Below are positions 1-7,233 of a stretch of DNA of 64,000 bases, in pieces. Source of the stretch: Benzoatithermus sp963720725 (lineage in GTDB: Bacteria > Pseudomonadota > Alphaproteobacteria > Geminicoccales > Geminicoccaceae); assembly GCA_963720725.1 (NCBI GenBank), contig CAVRGN010000003.1, positions 992,001 to 1,056,000 of the forward strand, read 5' to 3'. Below the pieces are notes generated by a model that did not search any database, was not told the origin of the DNA, and was given only the letters and a program-made list of their open reading frames with translations. How positions within the stretch are numbered: position 1 is the stretch's first letter; each line of letters starts with the position of its first letter. A program made the position numbers and the translations under genes.

Positions 1-15
1 CCACAAGTCAAACCA

Positions 16-921
16 TCAGGACTGCGGCGTCGGCCCGCAGGGATGGTCCAGGCGCGATGGTGGCGGCCGATCGTCGACCCAGGCCAGGATATCGGCGAAA
101 ACCCGCTCGCGTTGGTGGTCGCGCAGGAGCAGGTGCCAGCCATCGAGATAGGTGACCACCGAGCAGCCGGCCGGCGGCAAAGTCGCGACGAACCGGCGCG
201 AGGCAGCCGGCGGCACGATCTGATCGCGCGCGCCCAGGAGCACCAAGGTCGGCACGCGCAGGTCGGCAGCCGCGGCCTGGGCCTCGATCATCAGGTCGAC
301 CAGCCCGGCGACGGCGTCCAGCCGCGTATAGCGCAGATAGAGCGGGTCACGCCCGAGCGCCCGCAGCATCTCGATATTGTCGGAGGCCTGCCGACCGAGG
401 CGGCGGCCGTTGACTCGCAGCATCGGCGCGACGCTCGCCAGCACCTGCAGGGTGCTGCGGTAGGCGGGGGGCAGGTCGGCACCGTTCCAGACGGCGGGCG
501 CGGCCAGGATCAGGCCGGCGACCGGCGGCGGATCGGGCGCTTCCATCGCCGCCAGGGCCACCGCCCCGCCCATGCTCTCGCCAAGAACGAAGACCGGCAG
601 CCCGGCATGGCGCTGGCGGGCGGACGCGACCGCCGCGTTCAGCGCCCGCACCAGTTCGGGCGTTCCCGGCCAGCTGCCGCGGTTGGGATCCGCACCGAAA
701 CCCGGCTGATCGTAGGCCTCGACCACCACCCCGTGGGCGGCGGCATAGCGGCCGAACTCGGCAAAGGCCGCGCGGTAATCGTTGAAGCCGTGCAGAGCCA
801 CGATCACCGCATGCGGTGCGGCCGGGGGTGTCCAGCTGGCGACCGGATCGTCGGCCGGGGCTGCCGGAGGCGTGGCGCAGCCGGCCAGGAGCAGCAGCAG
901 AGCCAGGAGGCCGCGGCGCAA
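16..921 (-). CDS. Alpha/beta hydrolase lipoprotein (lysophospholipase-like)
   Basis: A 301-residue protein that starts with a lipoprotein signal peptide: a hydrophobic stretch ending in LLAGC, with the lipobox Cys at about residue 15. It is therefore probably anchored to a membrane on the periplasmic side. The body is a serine hydrolase of the lysophospholipase/monoacylglycerol-lipase type: an LHGF oxyanion segment near residue 43, the nucleophile elbow GESMGG near 115, a late Asp in GARDQIVPP and a His in DGWHLLLRD. The start is TTG directly after the TGA of the upstream gluQ (TGATTG), so translation is probably coupled to gluQ. The substrate cannot be told from sequence. Confidence 0.85.
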   Translation of the reverse strand: MRRGLLALLLLLAGCATPPAAPADDPVASWTPPAAPHAVIVALHGFNDYRAAFAEFGRYAAAHGVVVEAYDQPGFGADPNRGSWPGTPELVRALNAAVASARQRHAGLPVFVLGESMGGAVALAAMEAPDPPPVAGLILAAPAVWNGADLPPAYRSTLQVLASVAPMLRVNGRRLGRQASDNIEMLRALGRDPLYLRYTRLDAVAGLVDLMIEAQAAAADLRVPTLVLLGARDQIVPPAASRRFVATLPPAGCSVVTYLDGWHLLLRDHQRERVFADILAWVDDRPPPSRLDHPCGPTPQS

Positions 922-1833
922 TCAGCACACCCTGGCGTCGGCTTCGGCGGCCAGTCCGATCATGCGCCACACGTCGTCCGGAGTCCGGCGGCAGTCCCGG
1001 AGATGGCGCAGCGTGATGGCGCGGTTGCGCTTGGCGAGGCGCTGGCCGCTGCTGTCCGCGATCAGGTTGTGGTGATAGTAGCGGGGCGTCCGCAGGCCCA
1101 GCACCGCCTGGAGCAGGCGGTGGATGTGCGTGGCGTGGAACAGGTCCTCGCCCCTGGTCACCAGGGTGATCCCCTGGAGATGGTCGTCGACGGTGACCGC
1201 GAGGTGATAGCTGGTCGGCACGTCCTTGCGCGCCAGGACCACGTCGCCGAGGCTCAGTGGGTCGGCCGCCAACAACCCGACCCGAACGTCCTCCCAGTAG
1301 AGTGGACCGGTGCGCGCCAGCGCCTTGGCGACGTCCAGGCGCAGGGCGTAGGGCTCGCCGTTGCTGATCCGCCACGCCCCCTCGGCGGGGTCGAGGTTGC
1401 GGCAGATCCCGGGATAGAGCGTCTCACCCGAGGGTCCGTGCGGCGCGCGGCCGGCCTGGTCGACCTCCTGGCGGATCTGCCGGCGGGTGCAGAAGCAGGG
1501 ATAGGTGACGCCCAGGCGGCGCAGCTCGTCGAGCGTGGCGCGGTAGACGTCGAGATGCTCCGACTGGCGGCGGACCTCGCCGTCCCAGTGGATCCCCAGC
1601 CAGGCCAGGTCCTCGTAGATGCCCTGCTCGAACCCTGGCCGGCTGCGCTGCTGGTCGATGTCCTCGATCCGCAACAGGAAGCGCCCGCCCGAATAGCGGG
1701 CGGCCTCGTAGCCGAACAGGGCCGAGTAGGCGTGGCCGAGATGCAGATAGCCGCTCGGACTCGGGGCGAACCGGGTCACCTGCGGCGGCTCGCCTTCGCT
1801 CGGCACGGGGAGGAAGTCGCTGCCCTTGATCAT
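922..1833 (-). CDS. gluQ: Glutamyl-Q tRNA(Asp) synthetase
   Basis: A 303-residue paralogue of the glutamyl-tRNA synthetase catalytic core without the anticodon-binding half. The family activates glutamate and attaches it to the queuosine base of tRNA-Asp. The class I signature HLGH follows the RFAPSPSG segment near residue 20, and a KMSKS-like QRLAKRN lies near 265. A zinc site is visible as CFC plus a later YPGIC. The open frame extends upstream, but homology begins at the ATG at 1833 (MIKGSDFLPV), which I chose. It is followed without a gap by the lipoprotein hydrolase and faces the esterase at 1957 across about 120 bp that must hold both promoters. Confidence 0.93.
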   Translation of the reverse strand: MIKGSDFLPVPSEGEPPQVTRFAPSPSGYLHLGHAYSALFGYEAARYSGGRFLLRIEDIDQQRSRPGFEQGIYEDLAWLGIHWDGEVRRQSEHLDVYRATLDELRRLGVTYPCFCTRRQIRQEVDQAGRAPHGPSGETLYPGICRNLDPAEGAWRISNGEPYALRLDVAKALARTGPLYWEDVRVGLLAADPLSLGDVVLARKDVPTSYHLAVTVDDHLQGITLVTRGEDLFHATHIHRLLQAVLGLRTPRYYHHNLIADSSGQRLAKRNRAITLRHLRDCRRTPDDVWRMIGLAAEADARVC

Positions 1834-1956
1834 GCCGGCCCTGCGGTCCTCGCCTCTGGGGCCGCCACCTCTCGGGGTTGAGCGCAGCCTCGGTAAGGAA
1901 CATGATCGGCGCCGCGGGGTGGCGCAATGCCCCGTTTGCCACAGACGGGAACCAAC

Positions 1957-2610
1957 ATGGCCCAGCTCGAGGGGCCCGGCTTCGGGCCGGCAGCCGGCGG
2001 CCCGCCGCGCCAGCTCGTGGTGCTGCTGCACGGCGTCGGCGCCGATGGCCACGACCTGATCGGCCTGGCGCCGATGCTGGCGCGCGAGCTGCCGCATGCC
2101 CGCTTCGTCGCCCCCGACGGGCCGCAACCTTGCGACATGGCATCTTATGGCCGCCAGTGGTTCAGCCTGCAGGACCGCCGCCCCGTGAGCATGCAGGCGG
2201 GCATCGCCCGCTCCGCACCCCTGCTCGACGCCTTCCTGGACGCAGAGCTCGCGCGCCTGCGGCTCGACGATGCGAGCCTCGCCCTGGTGGGCTTCTCCCA
2301 GGGGACGATGATGTCCCTCTATCTCGGCCCGCGCCGGCCGCGGCAGATGGCCTGCATCCTGGGGTTCTCCGGTGCTTTGCTCGGTGCGGCCACGCTCGCG
2401 GCCGACGCCCGCAGCCGCCCGCCGGTGATGCTGATCCATGGCGACGCCGACGACGTGGTGCCGGTCGAGGCGCTGTTCGACGCCACCGCCGGGCTGCAGG
2501 CCGCCGAGATCCCGGTGCAGTGGATCGTTCGGCCCAACCTGCCGCACAGCATCGATCCGGAGGGGATCGCCGCCGGTGGCCGGTTCCTGCGCGACATGCT
2601 GCCGGGCTAG
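1957..2610 (+). CDS. Carboxylesterase / phospholipase family hydrolase
   Basis: A 217-residue cytoplasmic alpha/beta hydrolase of the carboxylesterase/YpfH family. Visible parts are LLHGVGADG (oxyanion region, about residue 25), the nucleophile elbow GFSQGT near 115, the catalytic Asp in IHGDADDVVP and a final His in NLPHSI. Length matches the family (about 210-230). The ATG at 1957 (MAQLEG) is preferred to an in-frame ATG at 1927, which would add ten poorly conserved residues. The 3' end overlaps the converging DJ-1 gene by 4 bp (shared CTAG). The likely reaction is hydrolysis of short acyl esters; the real substrate is unknown. Confidence 0.85.
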   Translation: MAQLEGPGFGPAAGGPPRQLVVLLHGVGADGHDLIGLAPMLARELPHARFVAPDGPQPCDMASYGRQWFSLQDRRPVSMQAGIARSAPLLDAFLDAELARLRLDDASLALVGFSQGTMMSLYLGPRRPRQMACILGFSGALLGAATLAADARSRPPVMLIHGDADDVVPVEALFDATAGLQAAEIPVQWIVRPNLPHSIDPEGIAAGGRFLRDMLPG

Positions 2611-3293
2611 CCGGCCCGGGCGACCTGGATCCGGCGCACGATGGTCTCGCGCTCCGCCCGCGTGGCACCCAGCGCGGCTCGACAGCGGGCCAACACCTCC
2701 GGCGGGGCGCTGTCGGGCCGCCCCGCGTCGAAGGGCGGCGCCGGGGCGTATTCGAGCAGCAGCTGGATGGCCTCGGCCTGGGCGCGCCCGAGCAACTCGG
2801 CCACGACCGTCAGGGCCATGTCGATGCCGGCGGTCACGCCGCCGCCGCTGATGAACCGGCCGTCGACCACGACGCGCCCCTCCTCGGGGATCACATCCAG
2901 CGGCGCCAGCAGGTCGTGGCTGGCCCAGTGGGTGGTGGCCCGGCGTCCAAAGAGGAGACCGGCGGCGGCGAGGACCAGGGCCCCGGTGCAGACCGAGGTC
3001 ACGAAGCGTGCGCCCTCGCCCTGCCGGCGCAGGAAGGCCAGCACCACCTCGTCCTCCATGAGCGCGTTCACCCCGGCGCCGCCGGGGACGCAGATGACGT
3101 CCAGCGGTGGCGCCTCGGTGAAGGTGGTGTCGGGAACGAGCACGAGCCCGGTCGCCGAGATGATCGGGGTGCGATCCTTCCAGATCAGGCGCACCTGGGC
3201 ATCCGGCACGGACGCGAACACCTCATAGGGACCGGTCAGGTCCAGTTGCTGCACCTTGGGGAACACCAGGAATCCGATCTGGAGCGCCGTCAT
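2607..3293 (-). CDS. DJ-1/PfpI family protein (isonitrile hydratase-like)
   Basis: A 228-residue single-domain DJ-1/PfpI protein. The nucleophile Cys sits in SVCTGA (about residue 102), followed by ATTHWAS and a GGGVTAGIDMAL segment typical of the InhA/isonitrile-hydratase branch and of GlxA-type regulators. It lies divergently next to a GlxA-type regulator whose own N-terminal domain is a paralogue of this protein, which suggests the regulator controls it. The C-terminal 50 residues are charged and less typical. The enzymatic activity is not established; this branch includes isonitrile hydratase but also many proteins of unknown activity. Confidence 0.85.
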   Translation of the reverse strand: MTALQIGFLVFPKVQQLDLTGPYEVFASVPDAQVRLIWKDRTPIISATGLVLVPDTTFTEAPPLDVICVPGGAGVNALMEDEVVLAFLRRQGEGARFVTSVCTGALVLAAAGLLFGRRATTHWASHDLLAPLDVIPEEGRVVVDGRFISGGGVTAGIDMALTVVAELLGRAQAEAIQLLLEYAPAPPFDAGRPDSAPPEVLARCRAALGATRAERETIVRRIQVARAG

Positions 3294-3347
3294 TGCCCTG
3301 TCTCCGCTCTTGACGGGGATAGCCTACGCCAGCCAGATTTGGCGGAC

Positions 3348-4349
3348 ATGCCAAAGAGCCCTCGTTTTCCGCCAGAGCGACGTCCCATCCCGGTGACGAT
3401 CCTGGCCTTCGACGCGTGCCAGCTGCTGGACGTCGCCGGCCCGCTCCAGGTGTTTGCCTCGTGCAACGACCTCCTGGACCTCGCTGGGCAGCCGGCCGCC
3501 TATGTCGTGCGCGTCCTGGCCAAGGGCGGCGGAGCGATCGCCACCTCGTCCGGCTTGCCCCTGGTGACGGAGCCGATGCGCGGCGTCGCTTCCGACACGC
3601 TGATCGTCGCCGGCGGTCGCGGAGTCGAAGGAGCGGCAGCCGACGCCGATCTGGTCGGGTGGCTGGCCCGCGAGGCGGCCGGCGCCCGCCGCGTGGCCTC
3701 CGTGTGCACCGGCGCCTTCCTGCTTGCGGCCAGCGGCCTCCTGGATGGTCGCCGCGTCGCAACCCACTGGGCTTACTGCGAACGGCTGGCCGCCACCCAT
3801 CCGGCGCTCAGGGTCGAGCGTGACCCGATCTTCGTGGTCGACGGCCGGTTCTGGAGCTCGGCCGGCGTGACCGCCGGCATCGACATGGCGCTGGCCATGG
3901 TCGAGGCCGATCTCGGCCGCGAACTCGCCCTGGCGGTGGCGCGCCGGCTGGTCGTGTTCCTGAAGCGACCCGGCGGCCAAGCGCAGTTCAGCGCGGCCCT
4001 CGAACTCCAGCGCGACGACCGCTTCGCCCGGCTGCACGATTGGATGCGCGAACGGTTGGCCGGCGACCTGACGCTCCCGGCGCTGGCCGCACGCGCCGGG
4101 ATGAGCGAGCGCAGCCTGATGCGCCACTACCGTGCCGCCATGGGCACGACGCCCGCGCGGGCGGTGGAGCGCCTTCGGGTCGAAGCCGCCCGCCAGCGGC
4201 TGGGCGACGGCGGCCGCTCGATCAAGGAGATCGCGCGCAGCTGTGGCTTCGGCTCCGAGGAGACCATGCGCCGCAGCTTTATGAGACTGCTGGAGGTGTC
4301 GCCGCAGGCCTACCGCGAGCGGTTCGGCTCGGGTGCCGCCGCCGGCTAG
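3348..4349 (+). CDS. GlxA-type AraC family transcriptional regulator
   Basis: A 333-residue regulator with two parts. Residues about 12-185 form a DJ-1/PfpI domain with SVCTGAF at the nucleophile-elbow position. Residues about 225-325 form an AraC-type double helix-turn-helix (AARAGMSERSLMRHY, then IKEIARSCGFGSEETMRRSF). The open frame extends far upstream, but homology begins at ATG 3348 (MPKSPRF). It is transcribed away from the DJ-1 gene at 3293, leaving only 54 bp for both promoters. Its stop overlaps that of the converging ChrR-like gene by 4 bp. The ligand sensed by the DJ-1 domain is unknown. Confidence 0.9.
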   Translation: MPKSPRFPPERRPIPVTILAFDACQLLDVAGPLQVFASCNDLLDLAGQPAAYVVRVLAKGGGAIATSSGLPLVTEPMRGVASDTLIVAGGRGVEGAAADADLVGWLAREAAGARRVASVCTGAFLLAASGLLDGRRVATHWAYCERLAATHPALRVERDPIFVVDGRFWSSAGVTAGIDMALAMVEADLGRELALAVARRLVVFLKRPGGQAQFSAALELQRDDRFARLHDWMRERLAGDLTLPALAARAGMSERSLMRHYRAAMGTTPARAVERLRVEAARQRLGDGGRSIKEIARSCGFGSEETMRRSFMRLLEVSPQAYRERFGSGAAAG

Positions 4350-4987
4350 AAGCGGATGAACGGGTTGAGGAAGCGGCCGAAACGTCCGGTGAGGCGCAGA
4401 GGCGCATCCGTCACCGCGAGGCACAGGCAGTCCTCGTCCGCGTCCGCGACCGGCCGGTGGTCGAGCGAGCTGTCGGCGATCACCAGGTCGCCGCGACCGT
4501 AATGTCCGGTTTCGTCGCGGAACGCTCCGTCGAGCACCACCGTGAGCTCGCTGCCCTCGTGCGTGTGCTGCGGCACTTGGCGCCCGGCGCGGACCCGGAT
4601 CAGGGTGGTGCGATAGCCGGGGGCCCTGATCGGCAGCTCGAGCTCGGCGGCCGCACCGTAATTGCGCCAGCGCTGCTGGTCGGGCGAGTCGGGCACGTAG
4701 CCGCGCAGAGGCTGGGGCAGGCGCAGGTCGGCCGCGACCGCGCGGCAATCCAGCTCGGGCGGCACCTCGTCGAGCTGTGCCTCGAGTCGCTGCCAGGCGT
4801 CCGGCTCCAGCTCCGCCGGCTCCAGCTCGTCGAGCAGCAACCCGCCCAGCGCTTCGTAGCGGCGGTAGCGGGCACGCGCTGCCGGATTCAGCGCGAGATG
4901 CGTCGCCACCGCAAGGCCCACCGGCTCCGGCAGCTTGCCGGCGGCATGGGCGATCAGCAGATCATCGACGTTGCGATGCTCGGTCAT
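4346..4987 (-). CDS. ChrR-like cupin anti-sigma factor without the zinc cysteines
   Basis: A 213-residue protein of the ChrR family: an N-terminal zinc-type anti-sigma domain (residues 1-80) and a C-terminal cupin (about 100-210). The cupin metal ligands are present (HTHEGSE near 140 and a later His in SSLDHRPV). The anti-sigma domain is unusual. The family signature H-x3-C-x2-C reads H30-LALN-PAAR here, so both Cys positions are replaced by Asn34 and Ala37. It overlaps the sigma gene upstream by 4 bp (ATGA), the standard arrangement for translational coupling. It presumably still binds the sigma factor, but through a metal-independent fold; that is inference. Confidence 0.87.
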   Translation of the reverse strand: MTEHRNVDDLLIAHAAGKLPEPVGLAVATHLALNPAARARYRRYEALGGLLLDELEPAELEPDAWQRLEAQLDEVPPELDCRAVAADLRLPQPLRGYVPDSPDQQRWRNYGAAAELELPIRAPGYRTTLIRVRAGRQVPQHTHEGSELTVVLDGAFRDETGHYGRGDLVIADSSLDHRPVADADEDCLCLAVTDAPLRLTGRFGRFLNPFIRF

Positions 4988-5559
4988 GTGTTCAAACCAT
5001 TGAGCAAGAGGCGCATTTTGCTGAGCGCCAACCGCAGCCTTGATTTCACCGTTCCCAGCGGCAGGCCGAGCTCGTCGGCGATGACGCTGTGCGGTTTTTC
5101 CTCGAAATAGAAGATGCGCAGCAGCTGGGCCTGCTCCGCCGGCAGCTTCTCCACCGCCTGCATCACCAGGCGCCGGGCCTGCTGGGCCTCGGAGAATTGG
5201 TCGCCGCGCGGCGCCACATCGCTGTCGCCGACCAGGACCGGATCCTCCGGGTCGAAATCCGGCCGGCGCTCGCGCCGCAGCGCGTCGATGCGCTTGTTGC
5301 GCGCGATCGTGTAGACCCAGGTGCTGAGCGCGGCGCGGGTGCGGTCGAACTGCTGGGCGCGGCGCCAGATCGCCAGCATCACGTCCTGCGTCAGGTCCTC
5401 CGCCACCGCATCCTCTGCGCCGAGCCGCCGCAGGTAGGATTTCACCCGCGGACCGTAGAACGCGAAGATGCGGGCGAACGCGGCCCGGTCGCTCCGTTCG
5501 GCGACGGCGCGGATGTCCGTCTCCAGCCGAGCCGCCAGGTCTTCGTCCACCGTCGACAT
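4984..5559 (-). CDS. rpoE: ECF sigma factor (RpoE/ChrR-type)
   Basis: A 191-residue extracytoplasmic-function sigma factor. Region 2 is visible as FYGPRVKSYLRRLG, AEDLTQDVMLAIW and TWVYTIARNKRIDALRR; region 4 ends with IADELGLPLGTVKSRLRLAL. In the family this sigma is held by ChrR and released by singlet oxygen or similar stress to transcribe its own operon and repair genes. The start is uncertain: I chose ATG 5559 (MSTVDED); ATG 5568 is possible and the open frame reaches 5712. None has a strong Shine-Dalgarno. A candidate self-recognised promoter lies 90-120 bp upstream. Confidence 0.93.
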   Translation of the reverse strand: MSTVDEDLAARLETDIRAVAERSDRAAFARIFAFYGPRVKSYLRRLGAEDAVAEDLTQDVMLAIWRRAQQFDRTRAALSTWVYTIARNKRIDALRRERRPDFDPEDPVLVGDSDVAPRGDQFSEAQQARRLVMQAVEKLPAEQAQLLRIFYFEEKPHSVIADELGLPLGTVKSRLRLALSKMRLLLNGLNT

Positions 5560-5650
5560 GCGTGCCATCATGCCCGACGGCGTCGGCGACGCAATGCAAC
5601 CCAGTCCTGATCTGCCCATGATCGGCCGCGCGCCCCAAGTCATCAGGGCC

Positions 5651-5678
5651 AGTACGGCGCGATCGGCCGGATGGATCA
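5651..5678 (-). promoter_or_regulatory. Candidate ECF (RpoE-ChrR type) promoter of the sigma gene
   Basis: On the minus strand TGATCC (5678-5673) is followed after exactly 16 bp by CGTACT (5656-5651). The same arrangement, TGATCT-N16-CGTATA, lies before the neighbouring SDR gene. The -35-like TGATCC fits what is known for alphaproteobacterial RpoE/ChrR regulons, so autoregulation is likely. It leaves a leader of about 80 nt before the chosen sigma start. Confidence 0.55.
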
Positions 5679-5698
5679 TCGCTGCCGCCATCGGGGCT

Positions 5699-6421
5699 CT
5701 AGCCGGACACACTGCTGCGGCCGCCGTCGACGTGGATCACCTCGCCGGTCACGAAGCGTCCGTCGGCGCCGAGCAGAAGGGCGCCGATGCCGGCCAAGTC
5801 CTCCGGCTCGGCCACACGTCCCAGGGGATGCTGGCGGGCGATGCCCTCGAGCAGGAGCTTGTTGCCGGTGAAGGCGGCGGCCAGTGGCGTGCGGGTGAGC
5901 GTGGGCGCGATGGCGTTGACGCGCACCTTGGGTGCGAGGTCCGCCGCCAGCGAGCGGGTCAGGCCCTCCACGGCCGCCTTCACCGCGCCGGTGACGGCGT
6001 GGTTGCGAAAGCCGCTGCCCGCGGCGACGCTCGAATAGAGCAGCACCGCGCCCTCGCCGGCGGCCAGCGCCGCTGCCGCCGCCTGGACGGCCAACGCCGG
6101 GGCCGTGACATTGAGCGTGAAGGCGGTGGCGAACTGCTCGGCGGCCAGGCGCTTGACGGGGGCGAGGTCGATCGAGCCCACGGCGAAGACGAGGCCGCCC
6201 AGCGCGCCGCCGGCGGTCGCGGCCCTCACCGTGCGCTCGAGGTCCTCGGCCCGCGTCACGTCGCCGGGCGTGAACTCGGCGCCCACCTCGCCGGCGAGAG
6301 CCGCCAAACGCGCGCGGTCGCGGGCGGCGAGGTGCAATTTGCGCCCGTCCGAGGCGAGGCGCCGCGTCAGCGCGGCGCCGATGCCGCCGGTGGCGCCAAA
6401 AACCAGGATCGGGGCGCTCAT
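5699..6421 (-). CDS. SDR-family oxidoreductase lacking the catalytic tyrosine
   Basis: A 240-residue short-chain dehydrogenase/reductase with an N-terminal Rossmann motif (VFGATGGIGAAL, residues 7-18), a VNAIAPTLTRTP segment and a C-terminal GEVIHVDGG. The usual YxxxK reads T-G-A-V-K in NHAVTGAVKAAVEG, so the Tyr is replaced by Thr while Ser and Lys remain. A subfamily of SDRs with this NHA...K pattern exists, so this is a family trait more than decay, but it leaves the chemistry open. The start is ATG 6421; a TTG at 6427 is the alternative. It has a candidate ECF promoter and lies just upstream of the sigma gene on the same strand, so I infer it belongs to the sigma regulon. Confidence 0.85.
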   Translation of the reverse strand: MSAPILVFGATGGIGAALTRRLASDGRKLHLAARDRARLAALAGEVGAEFTPGDVTRAEDLERTVRAATAGGALGGLVFAVGSIDLAPVKRLAAEQFATAFTLNVTAPALAVQAAAAALAAGEGAVLLYSSVAAGSGFRNHAVTGAVKAAVEGLTRSLAADLAPKVRVNAIAPTLTRTPLAAAFTGNKLLLEGIARQHPLGRVAEPEDLAGIGALLLGADGRFVTGEVIHVDGGRSSVSG

Positions 6422-6452
6422 GCGCAACCTGTCTAGTGTCAGTGACGACAGG

Positions 6453-6480
6453 TATACGTTACAAATGGGACGTCAGATCA
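6453..6480 (-). promoter_or_regulatory. Candidate ECF (RpoE-ChrR type) promoter of the SDR gene
   Basis: On the minus strand TGATCT (6480-6475), a 16-bp spacer, then CGTATA (6458-6453). Element sequence and spacing match the element before the ECF sigma gene. Transcription would start about 25-30 bp before the SDR start codon at 6421. Confidence 0.6.
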
Positions 6481-6496
6481 CTCAGCCGTCGACATC

Positions 6497-7135
6497 TCAC
6501 TTCGGGCCTTGGCGCATCATCGCGACGATGCCGGCGCCGAGGGCCAGGAGAAACGCCGAGGCCAGGCCGGTGGTGACGGCCGAGACGAAGCGGATCTTGG
6601 CGGCTTCCCAGCCGCGGGCGAGGCGGATGGCCATGCGCAGGCCTTCCTCATCGCCCAGGCCCAGCCGGTCGAGCAGTTCGTCGATCGCACGGCTGACGGC
6701 GGCGTCGGCGGCCTGCCGGGTCACCCGGTCGACCTCGGCGATCGTCTCGATGCGGTAGGCCATCAGGGACTGGCTGGCGGCGTGCTGCAGGAAGCCGGCG
6801 CGCGGCGCCAAGGGTCCGCCCAGCCGATCGGCCGCGGCGGCTCCGATCAACGCCTCGAGCTGCCGCCGCACGCCTTCGGTCACCGCTCCGGTGGAGACGA
6901 CGATGGGAATCCCGCCCGCCTTGTCCTGCAGTGCCCGCAAGGTGGCCAAGCCGTCGGAATCCGGCAGGGTGGGGTTGGCCATGATCACGTCGGGGTGCCA
7001 GGCGCTCTTGGTGAGGACGGCCAGCGCCTCGGCGAGGGTGGCGGCCACCCGCAGGTCGAAGCGGCCGCCGAGTTCGCGCTGGATCGCCAGCGCCTCGACC
7101 GTGTTGTCCTCGATCACCAGCACGCGCAAGGCCAC
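6497..7135 (-). CDS. Degenerate response-regulator receiver protein with C-terminal membrane anchor
   Basis: About 212 residues. The N-terminal half is a CheY-like receiver: the acidic pair in VLVIEDN and the conserved Thr in VVSTGAV are present. The phospho-acceptor segment reads DVIMANPTLPD, with Asn where the phosphorylated Asp should be, and the conserved C-terminal Lys is missing. After a helical stretch (about residues 110-180) comes one membrane segment, FVSAVTTGLASAFLLALGAG, then a short basic tail. There is no output DNA-binding domain. No good ATG exists; GTG 7135 or TTG 7129 follow a GAGGAG, and TTG 7156 is the longest choice. Probably a phosphorylation-independent adaptor at the inner membrane; the partner is unknown. 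Confidence 0.7.
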   Translation of the reverse strand: MALRVLVIEDNTVEALAIQRELGGRFDLRVAATLAEALAVLTKSAWHPDVIMANPTLPDSDGLATLRALQDKAGGIPIVVSTGAVTEGVRRQLEALIGAAAADRLGGPLAPRAGFLQHAASQSLMAYRIETIAEVDRVTRQAADAAVSRAIDELLDRLGLGDEEGLRMAIRLARGWEAAKIRFVSAVTTGLASAFLLALGAGIVAMMRQGPK

Positions 7136-7233
7136 GGTCTCCTCGGACGAACGCAAGGTCGCCGGCGCAAGGCAGGCGCAATCCTAGGATCGTACGCCGA
7201 AGTCTCGCCGAATGTAAAGAAAATAATCCTATG

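Noticed and set aside
43..1881. 612-residue open frame on the plus strand
   Set aside because: It lies opposite the lipoprotein hydrolase and gluQ, which have clear motifs. Its His/Gln/Arg-rich translation is a high-GC antisense shadow.
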